12,380 bases of DNA from Hepatocystis sp. ex Piliocolobus tephrosceles (Eukaryota > Apicomplexa > Aconoidasida > Haemosporida > Plasmodiidae). The notes beneath the pieces are model-generated. The model made no database searches. It was not told where the DNA came from and saw nothing but the letters and a program-made list of their open reading frames with translations. Position numbers and translations under genes: made by a program. How positions within the stretch are numbered: position 1 is the stretch's first letter; each line of letters opens with the position of its first letter. The stretch covers positions 5,001 to 17,380 of the forward strand of contig CABPSV020000391.1 of the NCBI GenBank assembly GCA_902459845.2. The letters are read 5' to 3'. Shown here in pieces: positions 1 through 8,751 of this stretch.

Positions 1-86
1 AAGGCATTTGCAATTGTTTAGGTTTAAACAAAATTAAGAAAAGTAATGCATTTTATTTAGGTTATAATGATCCCTATGTTACGTAA

Positions 87-89
<3 letters not shown>

Positions 90-124
<35 letters not shown>
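90..124. repeat. (TA)n microsatellite
   Basis: Uninterrupted TA dinucleotides, about 17 units. This is ordinary Plasmodium intergenic DNA, likely polymorphic between isolates. Confidence 0.9.
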
Positions 125-128
<4 letters not shown>

Positions 129-261
129 ATATACGTATTCGACTAACCACTTTTATTAACATCTGTATAACCCCTTCGATTTGGAATACTTTTTTATTCG
201 CACCTTTGCTTTTTTTAAGCACATTTTGTGCATTTTTTTTTTTTTTTTTCTACTACTGTCT

Positions 262-385
<124 letters not shown>

Positions 386-585
386 CAAACATAAAAACAC
401 AAACATAAAAAGTAAAAAGTATAAAAAAACATTAAACATATAAAATTGATAAATCTAAAAAACATACAAATAATAACAATGAATATATAAAAGTGGAAAA
501 TCTAAAATACATACGAGCAAAAATATTAAAATTTATATAAGCTAAAACATTATACTATATAGAGACTATAAAAAAAAAAAAAAAC

Positions 586-650
586 AAAGCCGAAAGCGAA
601 GGCGAAAGCAAAGGCAAAAGCAAAAATACAAGCAAAGATAAAGGCAAAGA
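586..650 (+). repeat. Purine-rich degenerate hexamer repeat in the 5' leader
   Basis: Irregular units of the type GCAAAG, GCGAAG and GCAAAA recur just upstream of the ATG at 669. The stretch has more G and C than its surroundings. It is probably part of the 5' UTR; an in-frame TAA at 639-641 shows that the frame of the downstream gene does not extend into it. Confidence 0.5.
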
Positions 651-668
651 TAAAAAGGGTTAGCGAAA

Positions 669-1870
669 ATGAGAAAAATAATAAATTTTATTTTATTCTG
701 TGCACTTATATTTTTTATAAATTTATTTTTAATTAAGTCGCGTTACACAGAAAATGAAAGTATTCATGAGCCATTAAATATGCTATTTAACAAGGAGACC
801 CGTATAAGAAGAAGATTATGTAATGAATGCTTTTACAAAAATGAGGTAATATTAATTTATAATAGTTGTAAAGCTATTGAAAAAGCTAGGAATAATAATA
901 TTGATCAACAAAAGATATACTATTTCATAAGACAATCACCCCGATTGATAAATAAATATTGTACTATGAAAAATTTTTATAAAATTAAAGCTATGGTAAC
1001 ATCTAGTACAATGAAATATAAACTAACTTATAAAATAAACTTAGTTTTAAAATATCTTCGCTTATTAATTAATACTTACGTGAAAAATGACATTTTAACA
1101 ACTGTTAATAAATTCTTGCGATCGGTGCTCATGCGATGTATAGGTACTACACAATTTTAAAAATAAATAAATAAATAAAACATATTATACATACATGTGA
1201 GACTGTGCTTGTGTTTTGTGCTTGTTTGTAACTGTGTTGGTGTATAATTCCACTTGTGTAAAAACCGTGTTTGTTTATAAATTTTTATATTTTATTATTT
1301 TTAAACGAATGTTGTTTTTATCTAGTTGTTTTGTATATATTTGATCCATATGTTTTATGTACTCTTCTATTATTATATGTATTATTATTATTATTATTAT
1401 TATTTTTTTTATTTTTATTTTTTTTTTTTTTTTTTTCATGTATACACAGTACTGTACCTACTACAGGTTGTAGTTGCTTTTCTAATATTCCATTATGTAA
1501 ATATGGTAATGCAAAAGATACAGCAAACCGTTTTTAGCGTTAGTGGGTCTAACTACTCCGCCTGGATTGTTGGTATTTTGCAAATAAATTTGGTGAGCTA
1601 TTATGCTAACGTCCTAAGTGAATTTGTACAGTTTTTTTTTATGCGAATAATGTTTAACAGTGCTGAAGCTCAATTAATACAAAGTGCATTATATAATAGT
1701 TTGGATTATTATATTAGTACTGCAAGTAAAAGCAAATTAGAAGTGTTGTATCAGTGCACAAAAAAGTTTGTTAGATCAAGGTTTCATAAATTCAATTTAC
1801 ATTCGTTTAATTATTTACGTTATATTGTACTGACTAATATATTTTTTAAGCTCACCAAGGGAACGTAAGA

Positions 1871-1933
<63 letters not shown>

Positions 1934-2604
1934 GCACATATGTCCGTACACACAATTTCACTCATTCACTCATTTATTTATTTATTTATTCACTATTTTA
2001 TTTATTTATTTATTTATTTATTTATTCACTATTTTATTTATTTATTTATTTATTCGCTATTTTATTTATTTATTTATTTATTCACTCATTTATTTATTTA
2101 TTTATTTATTTATTTCCATCTGTTAGGTATAATAAATTTTCACCAAGTGATATCCAAATGCCAGGTGTTTATGCAAACATAAAAAAAGGTATAGTAAAAG
2201 ATATGTCATACGCAACAAGAAAAGAATTAGAGCAATTACGAGAGATAAGTAAAGAGACGGGTTGTCATACATGTGGTGCTGCTTGTTCACATGATTTTAT
2301 TGGAGATCACCAACCACCTGTACAAACAGTTAAAGATTTGATCGAGTATTATAAGGATAAAAAGGTTCTATTATTTTTTGCAAAACTATTTAGAATTTAT
2401 GACTTAAATCAAAGATTATACCCTCAGTGCTCAAGATGTTCTCAATTACAGTCGGCTTCTGTTCGTTGCAAAAAGAGAAAACTCATTACACATTATAAGA
2501 GTTTAAGATTATTTCATTTGTCGACAGTTTTCTATTTACTTTTGAAAATTATCTTATTAACGGGATGGGGAAATATTGTGATGTGGGATAAGACTCATTC
2601 TTAA
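669..2604 (+). CDS. Predicted membrane-associated protein with C-terminal HNH-like Cys/His signature (three exons)
   Basis: Best model is join(669..1143, 1450..1864, 2127..2604): 1368 nt, 455 residues. The ATG at 669 follows an in-frame TAA at 639-641. The second junction is strong: donor AAC|GTAAGA and acceptor TTAG|G keep the frame and rebuild a Thr codon. The first (G|GTACTA to ACACAG|T) also keeps frame but is less certain; a donor after 1124 with an acceptor before 1467 would fit too. The protein begins with a hydrophobic signal or anchor (residues 4-22). The middle has hydrophobic stretches (about 159-179 and in the region after it), and the C-terminus has another (about 425-443). Between these lie C343-x2-C346, C350, GDHQPP (356-361) and C398-x2-C401. 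The order CxxC, DHxPP, CxxC is that of HNH/treble-clef zinc folds, but the last catalytic His is not obvious. Cellular function is not known to me. A nuclease, a structural zinc domain or a membrane-bound adaptor are all possible. The gene is real with good confidence; the function call is weak. Confidence 0.72.
1144..1449 (+). other. Intron 1 (likely) of the first gene
   Basis: It starts GTACTA and ends ACACAG, 306 nt, and joins phase 1 to phase 1, rebuilding a Val codon. It holds TG-rich sequence (about 1195-1275), a TTA trinucleotide run (about 1370-1402) and a T tract before the acceptor. The alternative acceptor CTACAG (ending 1466) pairs in frame with the donor at 1125. A cDNA read would settle which pair is used. 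Confidence 0.55.
1865..2126 (+). other. Intron 2 of the first gene
   Basis: Donor GTAAGA directly after AAC, acceptor ...CTGTTAG, 262 nt. The two bases AC and the G at 2127 form one Thr codon, so the frame is kept and the conserved-looking C-terminal block is joined to the preceding exon. The intron is nearly all microsatellite: an A tract after the donor, (TA)n, the palindrome TATGTGCACATA (1929-1940) and TTTA tetranucleotides. Confidence 0.85.
1967..2116 (+). repeat. (TTTA)n array with higher-order TTCACTATTT units
   Basis: TTTA tetranucleotides are broken at intervals by CACTATTT, CACTATTT, CGCTATTT and CACTCATT, so the array is a composite of longer units that duplicated as blocks. It fills most of intron 2 and doubles as its pyrimidine-rich 3' part. 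Confidence 0.85.
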
Positions 2605-2758
2605 TTAACATGTTTTTAAGAGTACGAAAAAACGAGAAAAAAAAAAAAAAAAAAAAAGAAAAGAACATATATGACACTGTACGATACGGTATTCATATTG
2701 TACTATAATACTAGGTCCACGTGTCCTATACATTAACAACAGTTTTCTTTTTGCTTTT

Positions 2759-2943
2759 TATTTTTTTTTTTAAGTTATAAAACACACAGCATTTTTTTTT
2801 TTTTAAATAGTGTATTATATACAGTTTTTTTTTTTTTTTTTTTTTTAAACATTGTATTATAAAGTCATTTTTTTTTTTTTTTAAATTGTATTATAAAGCT
2901 ATTTTTTTTTTTTTTTTTAAGCAGTATATTATAAAGTTTTTTC
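2759..2943. repeat. Degenerate tandem repeat with GTATTATAAAG core and T-tract spacers
   Basis: Four units consist of a T tract followed by TTAA and a core close to TGTATTATAAAG. The cores lie near 2811, 2853, 2887 and 2923, with T tracts of different lengths between them. A weaker fifth unit may lie at the left edge. The units differ by substitutions and T-run length, so it is an old duplication. Confidence 0.65.
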
Positions 2944-2990
<47 letters not shown>

Positions 2991-3483
2991 AATTTTGAAA
3001 TTTACTTACTCACTGACATACTCGTTCGTGTACTTACCATTTCATATATTATTTTACTTACTATTGAAAAAACTGCTTATTTAACTTTTTAAAACTCATA
3101 AAAAAATGAACTTTTTGAAACATAAACTCACGTTTATTAATTAAAACACTCGTACATGTAACAGGTATATAACAGGTGTATATATATATGTGCGTATATA
3201 TATATGTGCACATAAATGTAAGTACTTACGAACATACACATGTATACACGCTTATTTATATTATCCAAATTTGTTTAGTAAATAAAAAAAAAATACACAC
3301 ATTAAATTTAGTAGTGTAGATAAATATCATTATATACTCATAAGCTAGCATATGTACGGATGTATAGCTTGCTATAAATTTTTATGATCTGTTCATATGT
3401 TTTATGCTTCTTTTTTTTTTTTTTTTTTTTTTTTTTATCATAATTTATATTATGTAGAAAAATGATTATACATGCTTATATTG

Positions 3484-3501
3484 CTTCTTCTTCTTCTTCT
3501 T
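3484..3501. repeat. (CTT)n microsatellite
   Basis: About five CTT units followed by a T-rich stretch and a long T tract. Nothing suggests that it is coding. Confidence 0.8.
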
Positions 3502-3510
3502 TTATTTTTA

Positions 3511-3541
<31 letters not shown>

Positions 3542-3681
3542 GATTCTTTTTGAGAAGCCTAAATAAAGCAAATAGTTAAAAAAAAACGTGCATATAATTT
3601 ATATACATATATATATATAGATATATGTATGTGTGTGGGCTTACGTGTACATAACTTAAGGTTATTTTTTTATTACAAGCC

Positions 3682-3719
<38 letters not shown>

Positions 3720-3962
3720 TTTATTTCGTTAATAATTTTTTATTTATTTTATGTTGCTTTTTAAAAAAATGTTCATAAATACGACATTGTAGGAAAATGT
3801 TTGTAATAACCTTTTCATACGTAAAGCATTTTAACAACACATATCTACAAGAAGCTTACGTATGAGCTTCCACATATGCTTATATATCTAGTAACTTGTT
3901 ATTGGTGTATAGCATAATCATAGATCAAAACGATTTGTTCGTTCGTTTCCTTGCTGGTTACT

Positions 3963-4013
<51 letters not shown>

Positions 4014-4264
4014 AGGACTTTTGGTACTATCTGAAGAAGCTGGAAATTTTTTTTTTTTTTTTTTTTTTCAAACTTTTAATTTAAACAAATAAAGAGAAAA
4101 AAAAAAAAAAATAATAAAATAAAAAAAATGGCATTATAGTAATATGAGAAATTTTACTTAACATATAAAAAAAAAAAAAAAAAGTAAAAAAAAAAAAAAA
4201 AATAATTTTAGTTATCTTGTTAATGAATTAACATATTTTGAAGGTGAATATATTATTTTTTTGT

Positions 4265-4276
4265 CACGTGCACGTG
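4265..4276. promoter_or_regulatory. Palindrome CACGTGCACGTG, possible transcription-factor site
   Basis: A perfect 12-bp GC-containing palindrome in very AT-rich DNA, about 610 bp before the KDH start codon. It is two CACGTG boxes sharing a central GTGCAC. GTGCAC is the reported binding core of the Plasmodium ApiAP2 factor AP2-I. Use at this locus is inference from sequence only. Confidence 0.4.
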
Positions 4277-4390
4277 TAATCATGTACATAAACAAATATA
4301 TTATACATATATATATATGTTCTAGCTCATTTACCACAGTTTGTCATGAGTTGGAAAATTTTTTAAAAAACATAAGCAGATAAGGAATTT

Positions 4391-4483
4391 GTTTTATTTT
4401 ATTTTTTATTTATTATTTTTTATTTATTATATTTTATTTTTTATTTTTTATTTTTTATTTTTTATTTTTTATTTTTTTTTTTT
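4391..4483. repeat. T-rich (TTTTTTA)n-type tandem repeat
   Basis: Short units of T5-T7 separated by single A residues (TTTTATTT, TTTATT and TTTTTTATT), more regular toward the right end where a 7-bp period is clear, passing directly into the inverted repeat at 4489. It is non-coding on both strands. Confidence 0.75.
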
Positions 4484-4488
4484 ATACA

Positions 4489-4500
4489 TACATGTGAGCA

Positions 4501-4532
<32 letters not shown>

Positions 4533-4544
4533 CGCTCACATGTA
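4489..4544. repeat. 56-bp inverted repeat with 11-bp arms around a TA core
   Basis: The left arm TACATGTGAGC (4489-4499) is the exact reverse complement of GCTCACATGTA (4534-4544). The 34-bp spacer is nearly all TA dinucleotides and is itself nearly self-complementary, so the whole element could extrude as a cruciform. It lies about 340 bp upstream of the KDH start codon. Confidence 0.8.
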
Positions 4545-4673
4545 CACTTATTTATATATGCATAATTGTACGTGCAACCATATGTTTTCAAACAAATAAC
4601 AATTGTTTTTCATACATGTGTATATATTTATATAATATCTTTTAAATGGGTATATATTTTTACTTTGACATGT

Positions 4674-4697
4674 GTACCTATACATATATATAGGTAC
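4674..4697. repeat. Short inverted repeat / hairpin upstream of KDH
   Basis: GTACCTATA (4674-4682) and TATAGGTAC (4689-4697) are exact reverse complements separated by 6 nt. It lies about 190 bp before the KDH start codon, so it could be in the promoter or the 5' leader. Function is unknown. Confidence 0.6.
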
Positions 4698-4769
4698 GTA
4701 CTACATACGTGTGAGTAGTAAATACAAACTCTTTAGTATTTTTAAGTTATTAAATAATATTAACAGAGA

Positions 4770-4805
<36 letters not shown>

Positions 4806-4883
4806 CGTACGCAAAAAGGGAAAAAAAAAGCAAAAAAAAAAAAAAAAATAAAATATATATAAGAGTGAACGGATAAGACCAAA

Positions 4884-5090
4884 ATGAAAAAGGTTTTGTG
4901 TCAAAACACCTTAATAAACAAAAATGGGGGACAACTGAAGAGAACATTTCACTTAAGTGCAAGTTTATGTAACGAGAACTTTAGTCCTAATATGACCGCA
5001 TATATAGAAAATGCATATAAAATGTGGAAAAATGATAGGTACGCGTTTATCCAAATTTATGTTGTGTTTTTAGTCATATATATATTTGCC

Positions 5091-5129
<39 letters not shown>

Positions 5130-8089
5130 CTTCAATGAACCCATCATGGGATTCTTATTTCTCTTTACTTTCAGAAGAAGCCAATGCTTCTAACAGCAAT
5201 TATGATGAAAAAATGATTATATATAAAAATGAAAATGTAGGTAACATGCAACAAAATAGTAACAATTTGCGTATAACGTATTTTAATCAAGAAATGATTG
5301 AAAAGGTTAAAACACATAACATTTATGATATAGCCCGTATAGTTCAATTAATTAGATGGTATCAAAAAAAAGGTCATTTATATGCAAATGTTAATCCATT
5401 ACCTTTACCAAAGAAAGCACCATATTATTGTATAAATCCTGAAACAGATACAGAAACAAAAATGACATATACAGATTTTGGTTTTAGTGAAGAGGATTTA
5501 AATAAATATTTTTCTTTTGATTTGCCATCAATTACAGGTTTTAGTAGTAGCTTAAATAGTAGTAAAAAACAATTTCGTTTAAAAGATTTAATAGATATAT
5601 TAGAATCAACATATTGTGGTACAATTGGTTTTGAATATATGCATATATCAGATGAAAAAGTTGTAAATTATATAAGAAATAGAATAGAGACAGATAATAA
5701 AATACAATATGATATAAAAAAAAAAAAAGAAATTTTAGATTTTACAGCTAAAGCATTTATTTTTGAGAATTATATGGCTAATAAATTTGCTACTACAAAA
5801 CGTTTTGGTATAGATGGTTGTGAAACATTAATTACTGGTATGAAAGCTTTAGTAAAAAGAGCAGCTAGCTTAAATATAGAAAGTGTATTAATGAGTATGT
5901 CACATCGTGGTAGATTAAATGTTTTATTTAATGTTTTACATAAACCATTAGAACATATGATGCAAGAGTTTAGAGGAAAAACTGGTTTTAGTGATAATAT
6001 ATGGGGTAATACAGGAGATGTAAAATATCATTTAGGTGTTGAGATTGATCATTTCGATGAAGAATCAAATAGATATATTCATTTAGGAATAGTTGATAAT
6101 TCTTCTCATTTAGAGACAGTTGGTCCTATTTTAATGGGTCAAGCAAGAGCACAACAATATTATTGTAACGATAAAAATAAAAAAAAAGTGTTACCTATTA
6201 CAATACATGGTGATGCATCTATAGCTGGACAAGGAATTGTTTATGAAACGTTTCAAATGTCAAAGATACCAAGCTATGATGTAGGTGGAACTATACATGT
6301 AGTAGTAAATAATCAGATTGGTTTTACAACATATCCAATAGATGCACGTTCAGGTAAATATTGTACAGATATTGGAAAATGTATTGATTCTCCTATTATA
6401 CATGTAAATGCTGATGATCCAGAAGCAGTAACATATGTTTTTGAGTTGGCACTAGATATAAGAAATACATTTCATGTTGATACAATTATTGATTTAATTA
6501 GTTATCGAACATATGGACATAATGAGTTAGATATGCCTAAATTTACAAATCCATTGTTATATGATATTATAGCTAAACATAAAAATGTGTTAGATATATA
6601 TAGTAATAAATTAATTGAAGAAGGTGTAATAACATTAGAAGATATTGAAAAAAATAAAAAAGATATATTTAATTTATATGAACAAGTATATGAACAATCC
6701 AAATCATTTGAACCTAATCGTAAAGAACGTAAATTACCCCAATGGAAACATATGTTAGCACCACAAACATTTTCTCCAATTCGAAAAACAGGTGTTGAGA
6801 AAGATGTTTTAATTAATATAGGAAAAAAAATTTTTACTTTACCTGATAATTTTCATGCACACCCAATTATAAATAAATTATTTAAATCTCGTATAGCTAG
6901 TATAGAAACAGGTAAAAATATTGATTTTGGTACAGCTGAATTGTTAGCATATGCTACATTATTATCTGATGGATTTCATGCAAGAATTACTGGGCAAGAT
7001 ACACAAAGAGGTACTTTCTCACATAGACATGCAGTAGTACATGATCAAGTAACATATGAATCTTACAATATATTTAATTGTTTAAAAACTCCACAAAAAA
7101 TAGAAGTAAATAATTCGTTACTTTCAGAATATGCAGCTTTAGGATATGAAATTGGTTACAGTTATGAACATCCTGATGCATTAGTTGTATGGGAAGCACA
7201 ATTTGGTGATTTCGCTAATGGAGCACAAGTTATTATAGATAATTATATAGCATCAGGTGAAACAAAATGGAATAAACAGTCTGGTATTGTAATGTTATTA
7301 CCTCATGGATATGATGGACAAGGACCTGAACATTCATCAGCTCGTATAGAACGATTTCTCCAACTATGTGATGATCGAGAAGATATAGCAACTTACACAG
7401 TAGATAAAGATAAAAACATAATACAACAACATAATATGCAAGTAATAAATTGTACTAAACCGTCTAATTTGTTTCATGCATTACGAAGACAAATGCATAG
7501 ATCTTTTAGAAAACCTTTAATTGTTATAAGTCCAAAAAAAATGTTAAAAATGAGATTATCTTTTGATAATATTGAGAATTTTTTAACTTCTACTGAATTT
7601 TATCCATATATACCAGAAGAATTTCATTCAAAATTAAAACCAAAAGATCAAATAAAAAGAATTATTTTATGTTCAGGACAAGTATATTATGATTTATTAA
7701 ATTATAGAGAAGAAAAAAAAATAGATAATATAGTTATTGCACGTGTAGAGCAATTATCACCATTCCCTTATAAAAGTTTTATGAAAGATTTACAAACATA
7801 TACTAATTTAAGAGATATTATATGGGCACAAGAAGAACATATGAATATGGGCCCTTGGTTTTATGTATCAAGACGTATTGAAGCTGCTATAAAACAATTA
7901 AAAAAAGATAATCCTGATTGGAGTATTGAAGTTAGTGAAGTATATTACTCTGGTAGAGATGTATATGCTGCTCAGTCGGCTGGGGACTTGAATTTACATT
8001 TATACCAGTTAGACGAATTTTTAGTTGATGCGTTTGATTTGACAAAACATCATCACATGCATGCACAGAAGTATACTCCAGAGGTTTAA
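4884..8089 (+). CDS. KDH: 2-oxoglutarate (alpha-ketoglutarate) dehydrogenase E1 component, mitochondrial (two exons)
   Basis: join(4884..5038, 5128..8089), 3117 nt, 1038 residues, close to the usual eukaryotic E1 length. It is the thiamine-diphosphate subunit that decarboxylates 2-oxoglutarate and passes the succinyl group to the E2 lipoyl domain, the entry to the oxidative branch of the mitochondrial TCA cycle. The ATG at 4884 follows an in-frame TGA (4866-4868). Residues 1-29 are a basic, hydroxylated presequence with R20-T-F-H-L-S25, the R-10/octapeptide cleavage pattern, so cleavage after C29 is likely. Across the splice the protein reads WKNDRTSMNPSWDSYF, the conserved start of E1o proteins. 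Other family blocks are YCGTIGFEYMHI from Y214, SHRGRLNVL with H311, the ThDP/Mg motif from GDA (D414) to NN (446-447), GQDTQRGTFSHRHAV (674-688), PHGYDGQGPEHSSAR (777-791) and RVEQLSPFP near the C-terminus. The protein ends in a His-rich tail. No catalytic block is missing; the gene looks intact. Confidence 0.97.
5039..5127 (+). other. Intron of KDH
   Basis: An 89-nt intron with donor AG|GTACGC and acceptor TTTAG|A, preceded by 33 T residues (5093-5125). Splicing rebuilds an Arg codon (AG+A, residue 52) and produces the WKNDRTSMNPSWD junction expected for E1o. Starting the protein at the second-exon Met (5135) would lose the mitochondrial presequence and the first E1o helix, so that start is rejected. 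Confidence 0.95.
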
Positions 8090-8104
8090 AAAAAAAAAAA
8101 AAAA

Positions 8105-8181
8105 ACATCTTTCTGCAAACATTTAAAACGTCTCTCTGCAAACATTTAAAACGTCTTTCTGCAAAAATTTAAAACGTCTTT
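8105..8181 (+). repeat. 23-bp tandem repeat, 3.3 copies, just after the KDH stop codon
   Basis: Units begin at 8105, 8128, 8151 and (partial) 8174. The consensus is ACRTCTYTCTGC followed by AAAMATTTAAA. The period is exactly 23 bp with only a few substitutions. It begins 16 bp after the KDH stop, so it almost certainly lies in the KDH 3' UTR. The last copy is cut off by a T tract. Confidence 0.9.
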
Positions 8182-8248
8182 TTTTTTTACTTTCAACTAG
8201 CACTAATGTAAATTGACACACACATAGGGCAAATTGAACATGAGTTTG

Positions 8249-8291
<43 letters not shown>

Positions 8292-8339
8292 TACTTATAA
8301 ATGCAAATCTTACTCAAACTATTTTATTAACATTCATAT

Positions 8340-8430
8340 TTTTATTTTAACTTTGGTTTTTTTCATTTTTACTATCGTTTTTTTATTTTTATTTTCGTTT
8401 TTTTATTTTCACTTTCTTTTTTTCATTTTT
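8340..8430. repeat. Degenerate T-rich repeat of about 20-25 bp
   Basis: T7 runs recur with the interruptions GG, CG, CG and CT, each followed by ATTTTTATTTT- or CATTTTT-like stretches. Spacing varies, so the period is approximate. Non-coding. Confidence 0.5.
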
Positions 8431-8494
8431 AAATTATTGAATATGTACTTATAAAAAAAAAAAAATATATATATGTATCAAATTTGTGGGTATT

Positions 8495-8500
<6 letters not shown>

Positions 8501-8576
<76 letters not shown>
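8501..8576. repeat. Long A tract followed by (TAA)n
   Basis: A run of about 45 A passes directly into about ten TAA units. It lies between the convergent genes; on the minus strand it would read (TTA)n then poly-T downstream of the HAD-like gene. Confidence 0.85.
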
Positions 8577-8578
<2 letters not shown>

Positions 8579-8650
8579 GAGGGAGGAAGCCAATAAATAA
8601 GCCAAAACAGGTGGTACTACCTCCTTAAATAAGACAGACCCCACATTAGT

Positions 8651-8730
8651 ATAATTTCATAATTTTATAATTTTATAATTTTATAGTTTTATAATTTTAT
8701 AGTTTTATAATTTTATAGTTTTATAATTTG
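8651..8730 (-). repeat. 8-bp tandem repeat ATARTTTT, ten copies
   Basis: Ten consecutive octamers. The first is ATAATTTC, the last ATAATTTG, and the middle ones are ATAATTTT or ATAGTTTT. The right half alternates the two forms, giving a 16-bp higher-order unit repeated three times. It ends 21 bp short of the HAD-like gene's stop codon and so lies in that gene's probable 3' UTR. Confidence 0.9.
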
Positions 8731-8751
8731 CTTGAACTAGTTTTGTATGTG

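Larger units (their letters stand above)
2605..4883. other. Long intergenic region between the first gene and KDH, no gene seen
   Basis: About 2.3 kb with no supportable coding sequence on either strand; the open frames present are homopolymer translations. It must contain the 3' end of the upstream gene and the promoter of KDH. Contents in order: an A tract at the first gene's 3' end, a degenerate T-tract repeat (2759-2943), a T tract (2946-2987), small palindromes (3203-3229), further T tracts near 3411-3436, 3510-3537, 3684-3713 and 3967-4004, A tracts (4097-4202), the palindrome CACGTGCACGTG (4265-4276), a T-rich TTTTTTA repeat (4391-4483), a 56-bp inverted repeat (4489-4544), a small hairpin (4674-4697) and A-rich leader DNA before 4884. 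Confidence 0.75.
8090..8751. other. Convergent intergenic region between KDH and the HAD-like gene
   Basis: Both flanking genes end here, so it holds two 3' UTRs and polyadenylation sites that cannot be placed by eye. It contains an A tract after the KDH stop, a 23-bp tandem repeat (8105-8181), a T tract (8252-8290), a degenerate T-rich repeat with CG/CA interruptions (about 8340-8430), a long A tract with (TAA)n (8501-8576) and an 8-bp tandem repeat (8651-8730). No coding sequence is supported. Confidence 0.75.

Noticed and set aside
709..827. Possible PEXEL export motif after the signal peptide of the first gene
   Set aside because: The sequence around R48-R-L-C-N has Asn where Glu, Gln or Asp is needed at the fifth position, and the HNH-like C-terminal block suggests a housekeeping rather than an exported protein.
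1930..2126. Extension of the last exon of the first gene leftward through the TTTA array
   Set aside because: It would add a repetitive Ile/Tyr/Leu/Phe stretch from microsatellite DNA; GTAAGA and TTAG splice sites with matching phase remove it cleanly.
5135..8089. KDH starting at the second-exon Met, as a 984-residue protein
   Set aside because: It lacks the mitochondrial presequence and the first E1o helix, both supplied in frame by the exon at 4884-5038.
8429..8644. Minus-strand open frame with poly-Tyr and poly-Phe between the convergent genes
   Set aside because: It is a translation of the (TTA)n/T tract and carries no conserved segment.
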